Positions 45,601 to 57,112 of a stretch of 64,000 nucleotides of DNA are shown here, piece by piece (position 1 is the stretch's first letter; each line of letters starts with the position of its first letter). Under the pieces are notes generated by a model. The model searched no databases. It was not told the origin of the DNA and saw nothing but the letters and a program-made list of their open reading frames with translations. The translations under genes were made by a program, and so were the position numbers. The stretch comes from Ampelocalamus luodianensis (lineage: Eukaryota; Streptophyta; Magnoliopsida; Poales; Poaceae), in the NCBI GenBank assembly GCA_036346255.1, contig CM070632.1:25446657-25510656 (forward strand). Direction: 5' to 3'.

Positions 45601-46600
45601 AGGAGTTATTTAGAGAAAGTTTTAGTGGAATCGATAGAGTCTTCATACGGAGTCGTGGATGATTTATTTCGATCGAAGCGCACGCTAAGAATGCCAAGCT
45701 AAGAGAGATGAGTTAGTGTGTTATGCGATGAACCAAATCCCAAAGTCCGAGAGAAATTTTAGTCCTAAAAGAGAAATTGATAAATTGTTGCTTTCTCAAG
45801 AAGTGAATCGCTTCCTTGTTTCCGCTTGAGTTTGGTGTGTTGACCAATGTCTTTCGTAAGTTGAGTTTGACTCGATTTTTGTAAGTGTGGTTCTTATCGG
45901 TTCCTAAGAATAAAGGAAGTTTTTATTATTATTATTATTTGGGCATTTAAAATGATTCCTCCTTTGGTTTTCGTGACGCTTATTCGCAAACCGCCACTTG
46001 TAAAGTAGAAGGGTTTTCGATGAAATTCGATTCTAGATTTGACTCAGAGTACCGAAATGGTAACGATAGTTGCTAAGTAAAACTTTCTTATTTAGATAGG
46101 TTTTGTGGGTAAAAGAGTTGCTTAAAGGGAATTCAATTGTGTGTTTCGTTAAAGGAGGTGATCCTTGTCTCATTGAAAAGTTGAATTGGGAGGTGGAACA
46201 AGAGTTCCGTGTCCCGTGTGCATGTTGTGTAGTTCAATATTGAGGGAAAGGTTGGCCCAAGGTACTTTGGTTTGTTTCATCACTGCAGAATTGAAAGTTG
46301 GTGTATCGCTAGGACCATCTCGGTCCATACGCGTGTACGCAACACCGGGCATGTTTGGTGCCAAGGAGCAGGATCTTATCTCGAGTCTCATTTGTTGAAT
46401 GCTCTCGTAAAGGTCGAGTTGAGCGTTAGTACGCACGCCATTTTACGCCCCGTGTTGTGATCTCATCTGCTCAAAGAGAGGCCACTTGAAATTGGAGTCT
46501 CACGTGAGTGAGTTTAGCAAGAGGTGATCGCGTTGGTATCCATGTTAAGTTCTAGTCGTGGTTTACTGTAGATCGTGTTTAGATTCGGGTCGAATCCTAA

Positions 46601-46613
46601 TAAGGGGGTAGAA
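46601..46613 (+). promoter_or_regulatory. Polypurine tract of LARD1
   Basis: TAAGGGGGTAGAA directly before the 3' LTR. LARD2 has the matching TAAGGGGGGTAGAA on its strand. Confidence 0.87.
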
Positions 46614-49185
46614 TGTAATACCCGAAAGTGAGATAAGTTTAATCGCGGAGAGATTTAATTAATCGGAGAGAACTAAATAGATTTACGGAAGAACCAATTG
46701 AAAACGCTAAATTCTTCGCTAGAGAGGGGGAAACATCATTTGTATCCAACCTGGCTTGGGCCTTGGCCCATGAGGGCAAAGGGGTGGCCGCCAAGGGGCG
46801 CCACTCCCCCAAACCCTAGCCGCACCCCACCTCCTCACCTCTCCCCATTGAGCCGCCACCTCTCCACCTCCCTCTCCACCTCCTCTCCACCTCTCCACCT
46901 CCCCACCACCACCATTGCTGCTGGTCGAAGAAGAGGAGGAGCCCATTGCAGCCGGCCAAGGAGGAAAAGAAAGGGAAAAGGAGAGATGAAGGAAGAAGTG
47001 AGAAGGGAAAAGAGAGGGATCGCAAGTTGGTGTTTCCGCTCATGATCTTCAGCGGTTCTACAAGGGTAACATCAGGTTTCTTGCAAGGTTTGTTGGTGAT
47101 TAGATGCGCTTATAGTAGAATTGCTTAAATCCAGTCTGTCTTTAATTCGTTCAATTCTGTCCAGTATGTTGCGGGATCTGTTTCGACTACTTAGAGGCAG
47201 AATCTGAAGAGTTGGTCTCCTAGAGATATCTGGACCTACTTCTTAAGTTTCCGTGGCCGAGTTCACTCGATTCCGAGGTCTGAGTCAAAAGTTATGGTCG
47301 ATTTAGTTTCTGCTGCCAGAAATCTGACGAGAATAAACTGTCTGGATATTTCCTAAAATATGATAGGAAATTGGAAGAATCTGAAAGTTCACCCAACTAG
47401 GTTATTGTAGATAATTCGATAACCTTTTCAGATTGTTAAAGAACGATCAATTCAAGTTATATCTCAAAAGTTATGGTCATCTGAATATTGCTGTTGGACT
47501 GCTGTCCAGAGACGGTTTTCTGTCAGTAAGTCGGTGTTCTGCAGTGTTAAAGATTGTCGTTTTTGCGTAGGTTGAAAGTAGAATTGGGTCTGACCTCTCC
47601 TAGAAAGTTGTAGATATCGTAGTTACCTTTCATTGCCGACAAGAATCAAGTCATTCGGACCTCGGTAGCCAAAGTTATGAATTTCTTAGTATTTCTGTGT
47701 TTCTGTAGAGAAGCAGAATTACTAGTGTTGGTTAACCTGATAGAAGCGCATATTTAGAGGGATTTCCAGAGGGTCTCACCATAACGAAAACGAGGCTAAT
47801 CCTCTTAGCTTTCAGGAAAACTAAAGATCACTAAATTCGGACGAACGTAGAGAAAGTTATGATAGTTTCTTTGTCGCTGTTCAGAAACCCGACGTGAAAT
47901 GTTTGCTCTGATTAGATGGATTGGTAGGACTAGTAGATGGCCGAATCAGAGGGTCTCCCAACTAAGTTTATTTAGAAATTTTAATTACCTTTCCAGAATG
48001 TCCAAGATCATCTTATTTGGGCACCCGAGCAGAAAGTTACGTATTTTTAGAAGCTAGCTGCCCGCAGTGACTGATCGCTAGAAATTATGAGAATTAGAAA
48101 ATGCTAAGATGTTAGCGAGTTCAATTGCGATGCTACTTATGATTTTGGTCTAGAATGTTGGTCTTAGAATGGGGTTTTCTTCATGTCCAGTGTGGGATTG
48201 GTACCGAGGCAGCACCGCCTTCACGCCTCCGCTCTCACACTGTTAAGGCAAGTGCATTGTTTGTTATATGGGGTGATTGATTGGCTATGTTTGTGTGCTT
48301 TTGATATATGATTGCATAGCAAGATGGCTTACCTGATGATTGTTTAAGTTTGGTGATTGCTCAAATTATGCTTATGATTTATTGTGGTACAATGTTGTTG
48401 TCTTTTGGTAAAATTGATGATGAATAAGAGATGAGCATATGCATATTGAGAACATGTTGAGGCTTGGTCACGCGTGACCAAGCATGTTTCTTTGAGATCC
48501 CCGCCATGAATGTGACGGGCCCGAGATCCTCACTCGTGGAGTGTGGGTTGAGGTCCCCGCTACTTGCGAGTAACGGCAATTGGTCCTCGTGGCGCGCCAA
48601 GACAGCATGGGCATGCGGCGCATGTCGATACTCGCATGACATGTGTAATGCACACGAAAGTTAAAGTTAAAGGTTCCTTGAGCATTTCATTTGCATGTGA
48701 GATGTTTGATGTTGATCTTATTTATACGTATGTTGATGTTATAGTTTCGTTATGTACTTGCCGAGTCGTGGACTCACTCTTGCTTTTATTGTTGTTTTAG
48801 GTACCTGAGCCAAGAATGACATGCATGGGGAAGTAGACCGCTAGTCACTCACACACCACATGAATTAAATAAAGTTGAATGTTCTTTCGAACGCAGCTTG
48901 ATTTTAGAATACTACATCATGACTTATGCAATGGATTGATGTAATAATGATGAGTAGTGATTCTTTATGATTCTCTAGTTTTGTTGGAATCCTAGCATGT
49001 CACTCACAACCTTTGATGACTTTGGATAAAAGTTTTAATTATTATTTGATTACCTTGTGTGTTGGAACCTCCGTGTAATTAAATTTACAAGGAGGTTCTC
49101 ACTAAATTTATTAGAATTGTCTTCTTTAGAGTTATTAGAGTTTGTTTAGTAGCATTCCAGGCTCGTGATAAGCTGGGGTGTTACA
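46614..49185 (+). repeat. LARD1 3' LTR (2572 bp)
   Basis: Collinear with the 5' LTR and ends GGGGTGTTACA. It keeps the segment (about 47562-47600) deleted from the 5' LTR. Confidence 0.9.
48462..48576 (+). promoter_or_regulatory. Hairpin row in the LARD1 3' LTR
   Basis: H1 at 48462-48483 is a perfect 22-bp palindrome made of GCTTGGTCACG and its complement. H2 (48500-48519) and H4 (about 48557-48576) each carry one T-to-C mismatch in the 5' arm relative to the 5' LTR. H3 is unchanged. Confidence 0.75.
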
Positions 49186-49190
49186 CAACC
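49186..49190. repeat. 3' target site duplication of LARD1 (CAACC)
   Basis: Exact match with 40075-40079. Confidence 0.92.
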
Positions 49191-49729
49191 AAAGCTCACT
49201 CACCATTCCATTTCTTCTTAGCCGAAGGCAAGCAAACAACCAAGAAAACCTCACTACCAACACAAGAACAAGCAAAGCCATCCACAAGCCAAGGCTAGCA
49301 CAAAGCAAGAGCCCAAGCTAGGCAAGCTCTACCAAGCCCATCGCCTTCACATCCCAAGCACCACCATTACCACCACCACCAAAAGCAACCAGATGAGGGG
49401 AGTAAAGGCGAAGGGGAAGACCAACGGAGCGGGAACGACAAGCATGGATAGCATCGGCAACAGCTTCGAACCATCACCGAACCCTCGGACCACGCCAACC
49501 GACAAGCCAAAGAGGAACCAAGGGAAAGCACCAGAGGACACCGCCATCACCAAAGCACCATCACCACATCACCAACCACTGCTGGCCATTTCCAAAACCT
49601 ACCAAGACATCAAGGTAACCCCCATTTCCCCCACATCCATTTTTCCCGAACCGAACCCCACCTCAGGAACTAAACCTTTCACAATAGCAATAGCCCTAAC
49701 ACCATCCATTCCACATCAAAGAGCAAGTA
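49191..49729 (-). repeat. Y, middle segment between LARD1 and the Copia LTR
   Basis: A/C-rich with CAAG and CACCAC repeats. The open frame 49393-49800 runs into the Copia LTR and has no known motif. No gene supported. Confidence 0.45.
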
Positions 49730-49734
49730 TCCAC

Positions 49735-51326
49735 TGTTGGAAATATGCCCTAGAGGCAATCATAGAGATGATTGTATTTCAGTATGTTCATAACATTTGA
49801 TAATATGTTATCTTGTTCCTTGAATGAATCATCAGTTATATAGATCAATGAGTATGTGACTTGTTGGTGAAACTCTTTATCTTATATGATATCGTTCTTA
49901 AAAGTATCCTGGTCGAATGTCACCGGCTGAACACCAGTGACTCTCACGACTAGTACATGTATTGATTGATGACCATGTTTCACCGGTCATGGATATAGAG
50001 ATATCGAATCAATAATGTGGACACATGTTAGAGAACATAGTGTTGATAAGACCCACCTTGAGACACTATTGAGATTGTTATGATTCTATGTGTCGTTAGT
50101 TGGTCTCAAGCAATGATGATGTATAATCCTCGCACTGAGATCGCGATGGTTTCCTACATGTGTAATAGCACTCTTAGGGGTTGCCAAACGCTACACCGTG
50201 AATCGGGTAGTTATAAAGGTAGCTGGGTATGCTATGAAACATGCGAGGAATGTGACCGGTCGGATATGGATTTGCCCTCCTAACATAACGGAGAGATGTC
50301 TCGCCTCGTCTGTGGTCGAATAAAGAAAGTGCATGGCCATGCCACTAGTGGTCGGGTGTCGACCACATGAAGTTATTCGACACTTGATCGAGAAAGTATT
50401 GAACAGTCCATGGATGACATATTATCTCACCGGAGTTCAACCGATGTCGTGAGGCAAAGGGAGAATACACAAGCGTGTCGCTCAGCTTGCCGAGGTCGAG
50501 ATCGTCGAAGTCGTATGGAGATACGACCTAGTTGAAGACTACTTGACATAATCACCAATCGTTGTAAGGAGTTGCAAACTGGTCGTAGTTAGATACTAAT
50601 CTGGTCGTAAGGAGTTACGAATCGTTGTAACCGACATGAATCGTCGTGACTAAGTACGAGCCTGGTCGTAAGTGATAAGGACCGGTCGAGATCATATTGC
50701 TTTAAGGTTCGTCCGATATATTCTGTGTGTTCGGAATCGCATGTGATGCTAGGTACCGCTGACGACTCGTGACCGGGAAAGAGTTTCCAGTCACAACCGA
50801 TTACACACGAACCTATAGGGTCACACACTTAAAGGGCAAGGATTTGATTTGGATGGAGATCCAATTTATAGGCCACGAGTTCCTAATGGGCCTTCGCTCG
50901 AACCCATTATGGATGCCTATATAGAGAGGTGGTGGCATGGGGTGAAGGATCGATCAATCTTTCTCGAAAATCCCGAAACCCTAATAGCCACGCTCTCTCA
51001 ACGCCGCCGCGCTAGCACTCCCGCACGTGGTGTCCGTGCTCGCACGCGTGGATACCTTGGAGGTGTTGTTGCGAAGCATCGGCACTAAGGACGATCCGCA
51101 ACTCACGACGACCTCAGGAGTTGGAGGAGAACTTGCGACGTTTGTCGGAGTAGGAGGAGAAGACATGCAGCAAGTACGACTACGATCGCATCAACTCGCT
51201 ACATCGACTTACTCCGCCACGAGCCGGCGCGCCTAGTGGTAATCTCGTGATCTATTACTTGCGCGGTTCCTTGGTTGCGCGGTAAAAATTTTGTTTGTGC
51301 TATCGTAGCCTTGCCGCGATCCTACA
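49735..51326 (+). mobile_element. Ty1/Copia solo LTR (1592 bp) with TSD TCCAC
   Basis: Begins TGTTGGAAATATGCCCTA, a start shared by grass Copia LTRs, and ends CGCGATCCTACA. TCCAC is repeated exactly on both sides (49730-49734 and 51327-51331). No internal region or second LTR, so it is the product of LTR-LTR recombination. Confidence 0.9.
50555..50700. repeat. Short degenerate repeats in the Copia LTR
   Basis: Units near TGGTCGTAAGGAGTTACGAA recur about every 20-35 bases, for example at 50581, 50611, 50633 and 50667, with partial CGTTGTAAGGAG copies at 50563 and 50623. Confidence 0.55.
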
Positions 51327-51331
51327 TCCAC

Positions 51332-52676
51332 ATCACAGAGCAAGGGGGGAGCAGAGAGAGGGATAGAGTGGGTAGAGCAAGGGTATACCCGATCATGACA
51401 CAAGAAAGGCAAAAGATAGGCAAGACCACCACTAGTAGCCCACTTTCATCACCATGTACATGCATCCAACAACCCACCTCCATCACTCTCACACATGCAT
51501 GAGCAACAAGTAGACTTCCAGTTCAATCCTTCATGCATGACCACACAATGTTGACCCACATCCATCACTTTCTCTATGCATAAGCTTAGAACAACAAACA
51601 AAAAAAATGAATCAAGAACAATAAGTAAAAACCAAAGCAAAATAGAAAAGAAGAACCAGTGGAAAAATAGAGGGGAGGAGAGGCTCAATCAGCTTGGCCA
51701 AGCCGGCCGGGGGGAGAACCGGGGGCACCGGAGGCATGCCAGGCGTGGGCTGGGCGTGTGCACGGACCACAGAGGCGGTGCTGGGACAAGGGGAACAGAG
51801 GAGGGCCAAGAGGGATGTGGGCGCTGGCGGCAACGACAGGGGAGCTGGGCCGAGCCGGAGCGGCAGGGCAGCACCATGGCCAAGAAAACTTCGGTAGGAG
51901 CAGAAAATGGAAGGGAGAGAAAGAAATGAGAAGAACCAGAGAAGACCATGAGAAAGAGAAAGGAAGAAATGAAATGGGGAAAGAGATGAGTGACCAGGGG
52001 AGCTGTCTGCTAGGTGAAAGAATAAGGTACTGAGAGAAATAGAGAAAAGAAAAGAGAATAGAAAAGAGAATAGAAAAGAAAAAGAAGAATAAAAATATTA
52101 TAAAAATAGAAATAAATAGAGGGAATGCATACGTAGCATACCTATGAGTTTTAGACGAATCGCCAGAAGTATAGATTCTTTAAATCGTGTTAGAATATTT
52201 AGTAATAGACGAGACGGTAGAAAAATTAAAAGCAAGGAAAATAAGGTAAAATAAATCTAATAAAATCGCCACAGCATTAGATAAATAATTTAACGTGCTA
52301 CCTGCGAGTTTCGAGTGAATTGCCAGAAAAATGGATTTTTAAACCCCATACAGATGAATAATAGTAGACTGATAGTAGAAAATAAAAATGAAAAATAATA
52401 ATAAGAGAATATATAAAAATTCATCCCCAATAAAATCCCTTAAATTAGAAAAATAATTTTGAGATGTTAGAAATAATTTATTCAAATGGATTTACTAAAT
52501 TAAACACACGCGTAAAATCGATCAAACATATTTGCATGCATAAAAATTAAATAACCTCGTTGCATGTAGCACGTGAAGTCATTTTAATTATCATGTGATA
52601 AAACATGAGAATAACCAACATCAACTCTAGAGCCAAGAGACCGTAGAACAACCGCGCATTGGGAGTGCTAACCTCG
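51332..52676 (-). repeat. Y, LTR-like segment after the Copia LTR, with purine-rich tract
   Basis: GC-rich block at 51670-51890, then a nearly pure A/G run at about 52030-52125. The open frames (51449-52033) lie in this composition on both strands and have no motif. No gene supported. Confidence 0.45.
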
Positions 52677-54239
52677 TGGGGACCCAAAAATGTTATTAAA
52701 ATTAAAATATGCAAAAAGGAAAATCAACTAACTAAGGTTCACATAGTAGCACTAAAAGCAATTATGTATTTATTTAATTATTATCCGATCAGATAAATTG
52801 CAGAGGACGATCTCACGCGGACTGGAGTAGCTGATTTGAACTACTTCGACGCAACCCTTTTCTACGACTACGAAGGCAAGCTTATTTCTTGATCACCAAC
52901 ATAGTTATATTAATGTAAACGTTACTTTGTTGTATCATATATATACTTGCATCAGAAACTATGTCTCAAAATCAAATCAGATAAATGAATGAAGAGAAAA
53001 GAAAAGAGATGATGAATAAAAGAAAGGTGATGCAAATGAGAGGAGCAAATTGCACTACAAGAGTTAATATTATGGCTGGTAAAGGGGGTCTGTGGCAGGA
53101 AAGAGATGAGGGAAGAGGTGGGACCCTTTACATATGGTTAATATATAAGGAGCAATAAAACTCTCATCTAGATAAAAGATCGTATTTAAGTGCCAACAAT
53201 TTTGCTATTTCGACGGGCAAAAAATGCTACCTTGTTACATGGCTATACTGTCCACATCAGGTAAGTAATATGTGTGAGTGTGATGGAGGAACCCAGAGCC
53301 GGTATGAGAGTCTGGGAGTCGATGATCCAAGGCGCTATAGCGCTAAGGTGGAGTGTTTGGTGCAGGGAGTCCGGCCCAACCAACGTTACGAGAACTCAGT
53401 GGAGGACAAGGTGAGAACCCCCGGACACCGACGGAAAGTAATGGGTGGAGACTTAATCACGTAACCTGAAAAACGTTCTATATTCTGAACTCGAACCCGC
53501 ATAAAAGGAAATGTAGGGGACCCAACTTAGAGAGAGAGAGAGAGCCCAGAGTAGCTATGGGTAAAGTGGTACAAGCCTGCTAGTGCTAAATAAAAATTAT
53601 AAATTCATGCTTGTCTCCTGGATTGGATGCTACGGTGACTACTGGGAGGTTTATCTTCTTACCAAGTGACAAGTAGTCTTTTCAGTACTAAAACTTTCTA
53701 CTTAAAGTTTTGATGAGTTGTTTACTTTTAGAAGAAAGGATGATCTAGAAATTGTGATAACAAATAGAGATGAGTCATCCAGTACATTTTGCTATTAATG
53801 CTTGCTGAGTATACTAGTACTCAACCTTGCTATTATTCTGCTTTTTTAAATCCTAGTCCAGCCGAGAGCTATCCCGTGTGAGACGAAGGACACACAGGTG
53901 CCGATGAGACTGCAGGAGACGAGGGTGATTACTACAAGGAGCAGGGCGAGATGGACACCCTATTCGGTGCATGGGATGAGTAGAAGACCAGGGGAGCATG
54001 GCAAGCAAGTGAGGAGACTTAGTCCCATTTTGTAGTTGTAAATTACTACTTGTAATAAAGAATCGTAGCCTTGCGTGACTAGCTGTAATAAAGAGTACAA
54101 CTTCTATCTTATTGTTTTGCTGTGCTAATTTTGGTAAAGGTTTACTATTTGTCAGAGAAATGTCCTACCGAATAGATGAATAGTAATCCATATGCCTAAA
54201 TGTGATTACCCTCCAGGGTAATGACACGGGGCGCCACAC
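52677..54239 (+). repeat. Y, right segment: LTR-like on plus strand
   Basis: TGGGGACCCAAAAATG start. Motifs in + orientation seen in other LTRs here: AGGACGATCTCACGCGG (52803), donor-like CAGGTAAGT (about 53258), ATGGGTAAAGTGGTACA (53556), GCTGAGTATACTAGTACTCA (about 53805). A (GA)7 run is at 53530-53544. It ends GGGCGCCACA. The open frame 53270-53464 is not supported. Confidence 0.45.
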
Positions 54240-54819
54240 CAGTCAAGCCGGTGGAGCACCACAGTCCGTCATTAGAGGTCGTGTCAACAATGTCACCCTG
54301 GAAGGAGCTCAGCAAGCACCCGACATAGTACTAGGTAAGTTTCTAGTTAACTCGGTACCTGCATCAATTTTGTTTGATTCTAGAGCTTCACATTTGTTTG
54401 TTTCTCGAGTTTTTGCAAGCAAGAATAATTTGGAAACTATGCATCTTAAGCATACCTTGTTAGTCCAGCCGCTTGGAGCAGAGTTAAGCTCTAAGTTGGG
54501 ATGTTTAGGAGATAAGTTACTCATTTCTGAAGTTGAGTTTTTTAGACACCTAAACTTTAGATGTCATACTTGGTATGATTGGTTGTCAAAGCACAAAGCT
54601 GTGCTAGATTGTGGCCGAAGAGTCGTAATAATCGAAGGTATCAATGGAAAGAAAGTGGAGTTTCTAGCCACTACAGTAAGTGATGGACACCTGATAATCA
54701 ATAGTCTGAAGACCGTATCTTTAGAGGATGTGCCTGTTGTCCGAGAGTATTCGGATGTTTCTCCAGAAGATTTGCTGGGAATGCCGCCAGATCGTGACAT
54801 TGAGTTTGTTATTGATTAG
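54240..54819 (+). pseudogene. Element B protease region (open fragment)
   Basis: Continuation of gag-pol after Y. It reads GRVNNVTLEGAQQAPDIVLG, then the active-site block FDSRASHLFVSR at about 54370-54405, where the glycine of the usual DSGA is arginine (GGA to AGA, a G-to-A change). It ends with EDVPVVREYSDVSPEDLLGM and DIEFVID before TAG at 54817. The frame from 54202 starts inside Y. The region links protease to reverse transcriptase. With the active-site change it would probably be inactive. Confidence 0.85.
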
Positions 54820-55600
54820 TGCCAGAAACAGTGCCAATTTCTAAGAGACCCTATCAGATGTCAGCCGATGAGTTAGTTGAAATAAAAAAACAGATTAGAG
54901 AACTTCTTTAAAAAAAAGTTTTGTGAGACCTAGTTCGTCGCCTTGGGGAGCGCTAGTTTTGTTTGTCAGAAAGAAGGATGGAAGCATGAGGATGTGTATC
55001 GACTATCGTGCCCTCAACGAGGTTACCATCAGGAATAAGTATCCACTTCCTTGGATAGATGATTTGTTTGATCAGATGAAAGGAGCCAGAGTGTTCTCAA
55101 AGATTGACCTGCGATCAAGTTATCATTAGTTGAAAATATGTCCAAAGGATGTACCGAAGACTATTTTTTCTTCATAGTACGGACATTATGAGTTCCTAGT
55201 CATGTCGTTTGCTTTGATTAATACCCATGCATATTTCATGAATATGATGAATAAGGTTTTCAGGGAATATTTGGACAAGTTTGTGGTAATATTCATTGAT
55301 GACATTTTGGTCTATTCTAAGACGAAAGAAGGACAAGGAGAGCATTTGAGAATAATACTTGAGAAACTTAGAGAGCATCAGTTGTATGCTAAGTTCAGGA
55401 AGTGTGATTTCTAGAAGCAAGAAGTTGATTTCCTTGGTCTTGTGATGACAGCCAAAGGAGTAACAATTGACCCCCAGTAAGGTTAAAGTAGTGTTACATT
55501 GGGAGCCGCCCAAGACAATGACTCGGATTCGCAGTTTCTTAGGAATGGCAGGGTATTATCGACATTTCATTAAAGGGTTCTGAACGATTGCTAAGCCTCT
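54820..55600 (+). pseudogene. Element B reverse transcriptase
   Basis: SSPWGALVLFVRKKDGSMRM then CIDYRALNEVTIRNKYPLPW (about 54935-55056), VFSKIDLRSSYH, and the active-site block FVVIFIDDILVYSK (about 55280-55321) with both aspartates. Stops are single-base: TAG near 55127 and 55176 at former glutamine positions, and TAG near 55411 at a former tryptophan. One frame change occurs near 55479. It would copy the element RNA from the tRNA-Met primer. Confidence 0.9.
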
Positions 55601-55607
55601 TACACAG

Positions 55608-56354
55608 TTGTTGAAGAAGGAGAAAAAGTCCACTTGGACTCCAACTTGTGAAGAAATTTTTCAGGAGTTGAAGAAGCGTTTGACATCAGCCCCAGTGCTA
55701 GTACTGCCAGATATCCAAAAATATTTCGATATCTATTGTGATGCTTCACGTCAAGGATTAGGTTGTGTCCTGATGCAAGAAGGAAGAGTTGCTGCTTATG
55801 CATTGAAACAACTGAGACCTCATGAGGAGAATTACACTACTCATGATTTGGAATTAGGTGTCGTTGTGCATGCATTAAAATTTTGGCGTCATTATCTTAT
55901 TGGTAATCGTTGTGAGAAATATACGGACCATAAAAGTTTAAAGTATATTTTCACCCAGTCTGAATTGAACATGAGGCGGAGAAGATGGTTGCAGTTAATA
56001 AAGGATTATAATATTAGAATCCACTACCATCCCAGTAAAGCTAATTTTGTGGTAGATACTTTAAACTGTAAGAGCTACTATAATGCTTTGAAAATAAAAG
56101 AGAATTGCCCAGAACTCCACGAAGAATTTCATAAATTAAAGTTAGAAGTTACAGCCGAAGGATTCGTGGCTAGTTTGGAAGTAAAGTCTACGTTGGAAAA
56201 GCATATTCATGCTGCCCAACTAGATGATCCCATGATTAAAGATATTAAGCTCGAGATGGAAGAAGGAAAGTTCAAAGATTTCACTAAGGATGATCAAGAT
56301 ACGTTTTGGATCAATGGATGTATCTGTGTACCTGACATTGATGGTTTAAGATAG
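55608..56354 (+). pseudogene. Element B RNase H and linker to integrase (248-codon open segment)
   Basis: The longest open stretch of pol in the window. FDIYCDASRQGLGCVLMQEG carries the first catalytic aspartate, THDLEL the glutamate, and YTDHKSLKY the next aspartate. The final block, HPSKANFVVDTLNCKS, keeps the last aspartate although ADALSR has become VDTLNC. The rest is the linker toward the integrase zinc domain. It ends at TAG (56352-56354), a CAG-type stop, so it is a fragment of a polyprotein and not a separate protein. Confidence 0.88.
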
Positions 56355-57112
56355 CTGATTTTAAAGGATGCTCATGATTAAAAGTATTCTATTCACCCTT
56401 GAAGCAATAAGATGTATTAGGATGTTATGGATAAATTTTGGTGGCCAAATCTAAAGCAAGAAGTCGTAGAGTTTGTTACCCTGTGTGATGTGTGTCAAAG
56501 AGTAAAAGCAGAACATCAGAGACAAGTAGGTTTGTTGTAGCCCCTGAAAATTCCAGAGTGGAAATGGGAAGAGATCGGTATGGATTTTATCACTAATTTA
56601 CCCAGGACTCAATCGGGTTACGATTCTATTTGGGTAATAGTGGACCGTTTGACGAAGGTTGCACATTTCTTGCCAGTCAAAACTACTTACACAGGAGATC
56701 ACCTTGCAGAATTGTATATGTCAAGGATTGTCAGTTTGTATGGTGTACCCAAGAAAATAGTGTCAGATTGAGGATCACAGTTCACCTCACGCTTTTGGCA
56801 GAGTTTGCATGAAGCATTGGGGACTCATTTAAAGTTTAGTATTGCTTATTGCACTCAGACGGATGGACAGACTGAAAGAGTAAATCAAGTGTTAGAGGAC
56901 ATGTTGAGAGCTTGTACTCTAGCTCATGCTAGTAGTTTGGACAAGAGTTTGCCTTATGTAGAATTTTCGTACAACAATAGTTATCAAGCCAGTCTACAAA
57001 TATCACCATTCGAAGCTTTGTATGGTCATACCTGCAGAACCCCTCTGAATTGGGAAGAGACAGCTGAGTGTTTGATGTTCAGACCAGATATCATTCAAGA
57101 GGCAGAGGACCA
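56355..57112 (+). pseudogene. Element B integrase, truncated by LARD2
   Basis: The zinc-binding part shows AHD, IHP and CDVCQRVKAEH (about 56490-56521), giving the H-H-C-C order, with stops between. The catalytic core has MDFITNLPRTQSGYDSIWVI (56580), IVSD (about 56757-56768) followed by TGA at a former Arg codon, and TDGQTERVNQVLEDM (about 56860-56904). The DDE residues are all readable. The frame 56805-57179 continues through FEALYGHTCRTPLNW to EAEDQ, where similarity ends near 57112. The C-terminal domain lies outside the window. Confidence 0.88.

Larger units (their letters stand above)
42631..46613 (+). other. LARD1 internal region, non-coding
   Basis: A 3983-bp AT-rich interior. Frames longer than 60 codons are scattered on both strands and none has a Gag, protease, RT, RNase H or integrase motif. 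It aligns with the LARD2 interior (59807-63720, reverse), for example around 45400 against 61070 and around 43015 against 63340. A small (ATT)n run is at 45924-45939. The conserved, gene-free sequence suggests RNA-level functions such as packaging. Confidence 0.8.
40080..49185 (+). mobile_element. LARD1: complete non-autonomous large retrotransposon derivative
   Basis: Two LTRs (40080-42630, 46614-49185), a primer site, a polypurine tract and a 5-bp duplication CAACC are all present. The 3983-bp interior has no gag or pol motif in any frame. The LTRs are nearly identical apart from small indels and one 38-bp deletion in the 5' LTR, so insertion is recent. It matches LARD2 along its whole length at lower identity, which shows a family with a conserved but non-coding interior. 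It needs proteins from another element. Confidence 0.88.
39264..54239. mobile_element. Composite insertion Y in element B, holding LARD1 and a Copia solo LTR
   Basis: Gag of B stops making sense at 39264 (TGTGAGAGCGCCG) and protease of B resumes after CGGGGCGCCACA (54239). The two ends form an imperfect terminal inverted repeat. Removing LARD1 and the Copia LTR leaves about 4.27 kb without coding sequence. The left part (39264-40079, 49191-49734, 51332 to about 52676) reads like an LTR on the minus strand; the right part (about 52677-54239) like an LTR on the plus strand. The flanks GCGGT and CCAGT match at only 3 of 5 positions. Confidence 0.5.

Noticed and set aside
45924..45939. Microsatellites (ATT)5 and (GA)7 (53530-53544)
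   Set aside because: Real but short and ordinary; noted only inside larger entries.
42631..46613. Decayed gag-pol in the LARD1 interior
   Set aside because: I searched by eye for RT (F.DD), integrase (DRLTK, ERVNQ), protease (DSGA) and Gag (EFLRT) blocks in the frames given and found none.
49393..49800. Possible gene at 49393-49800
   Set aside because: The frame crosses the boundary of the Copia LTR at 49735 and has no motif.
39259..54244. Target duplication of Y (GCGGT / CCAGT)
   Set aside because: Only 3 of 5 bases match; not better than chance.
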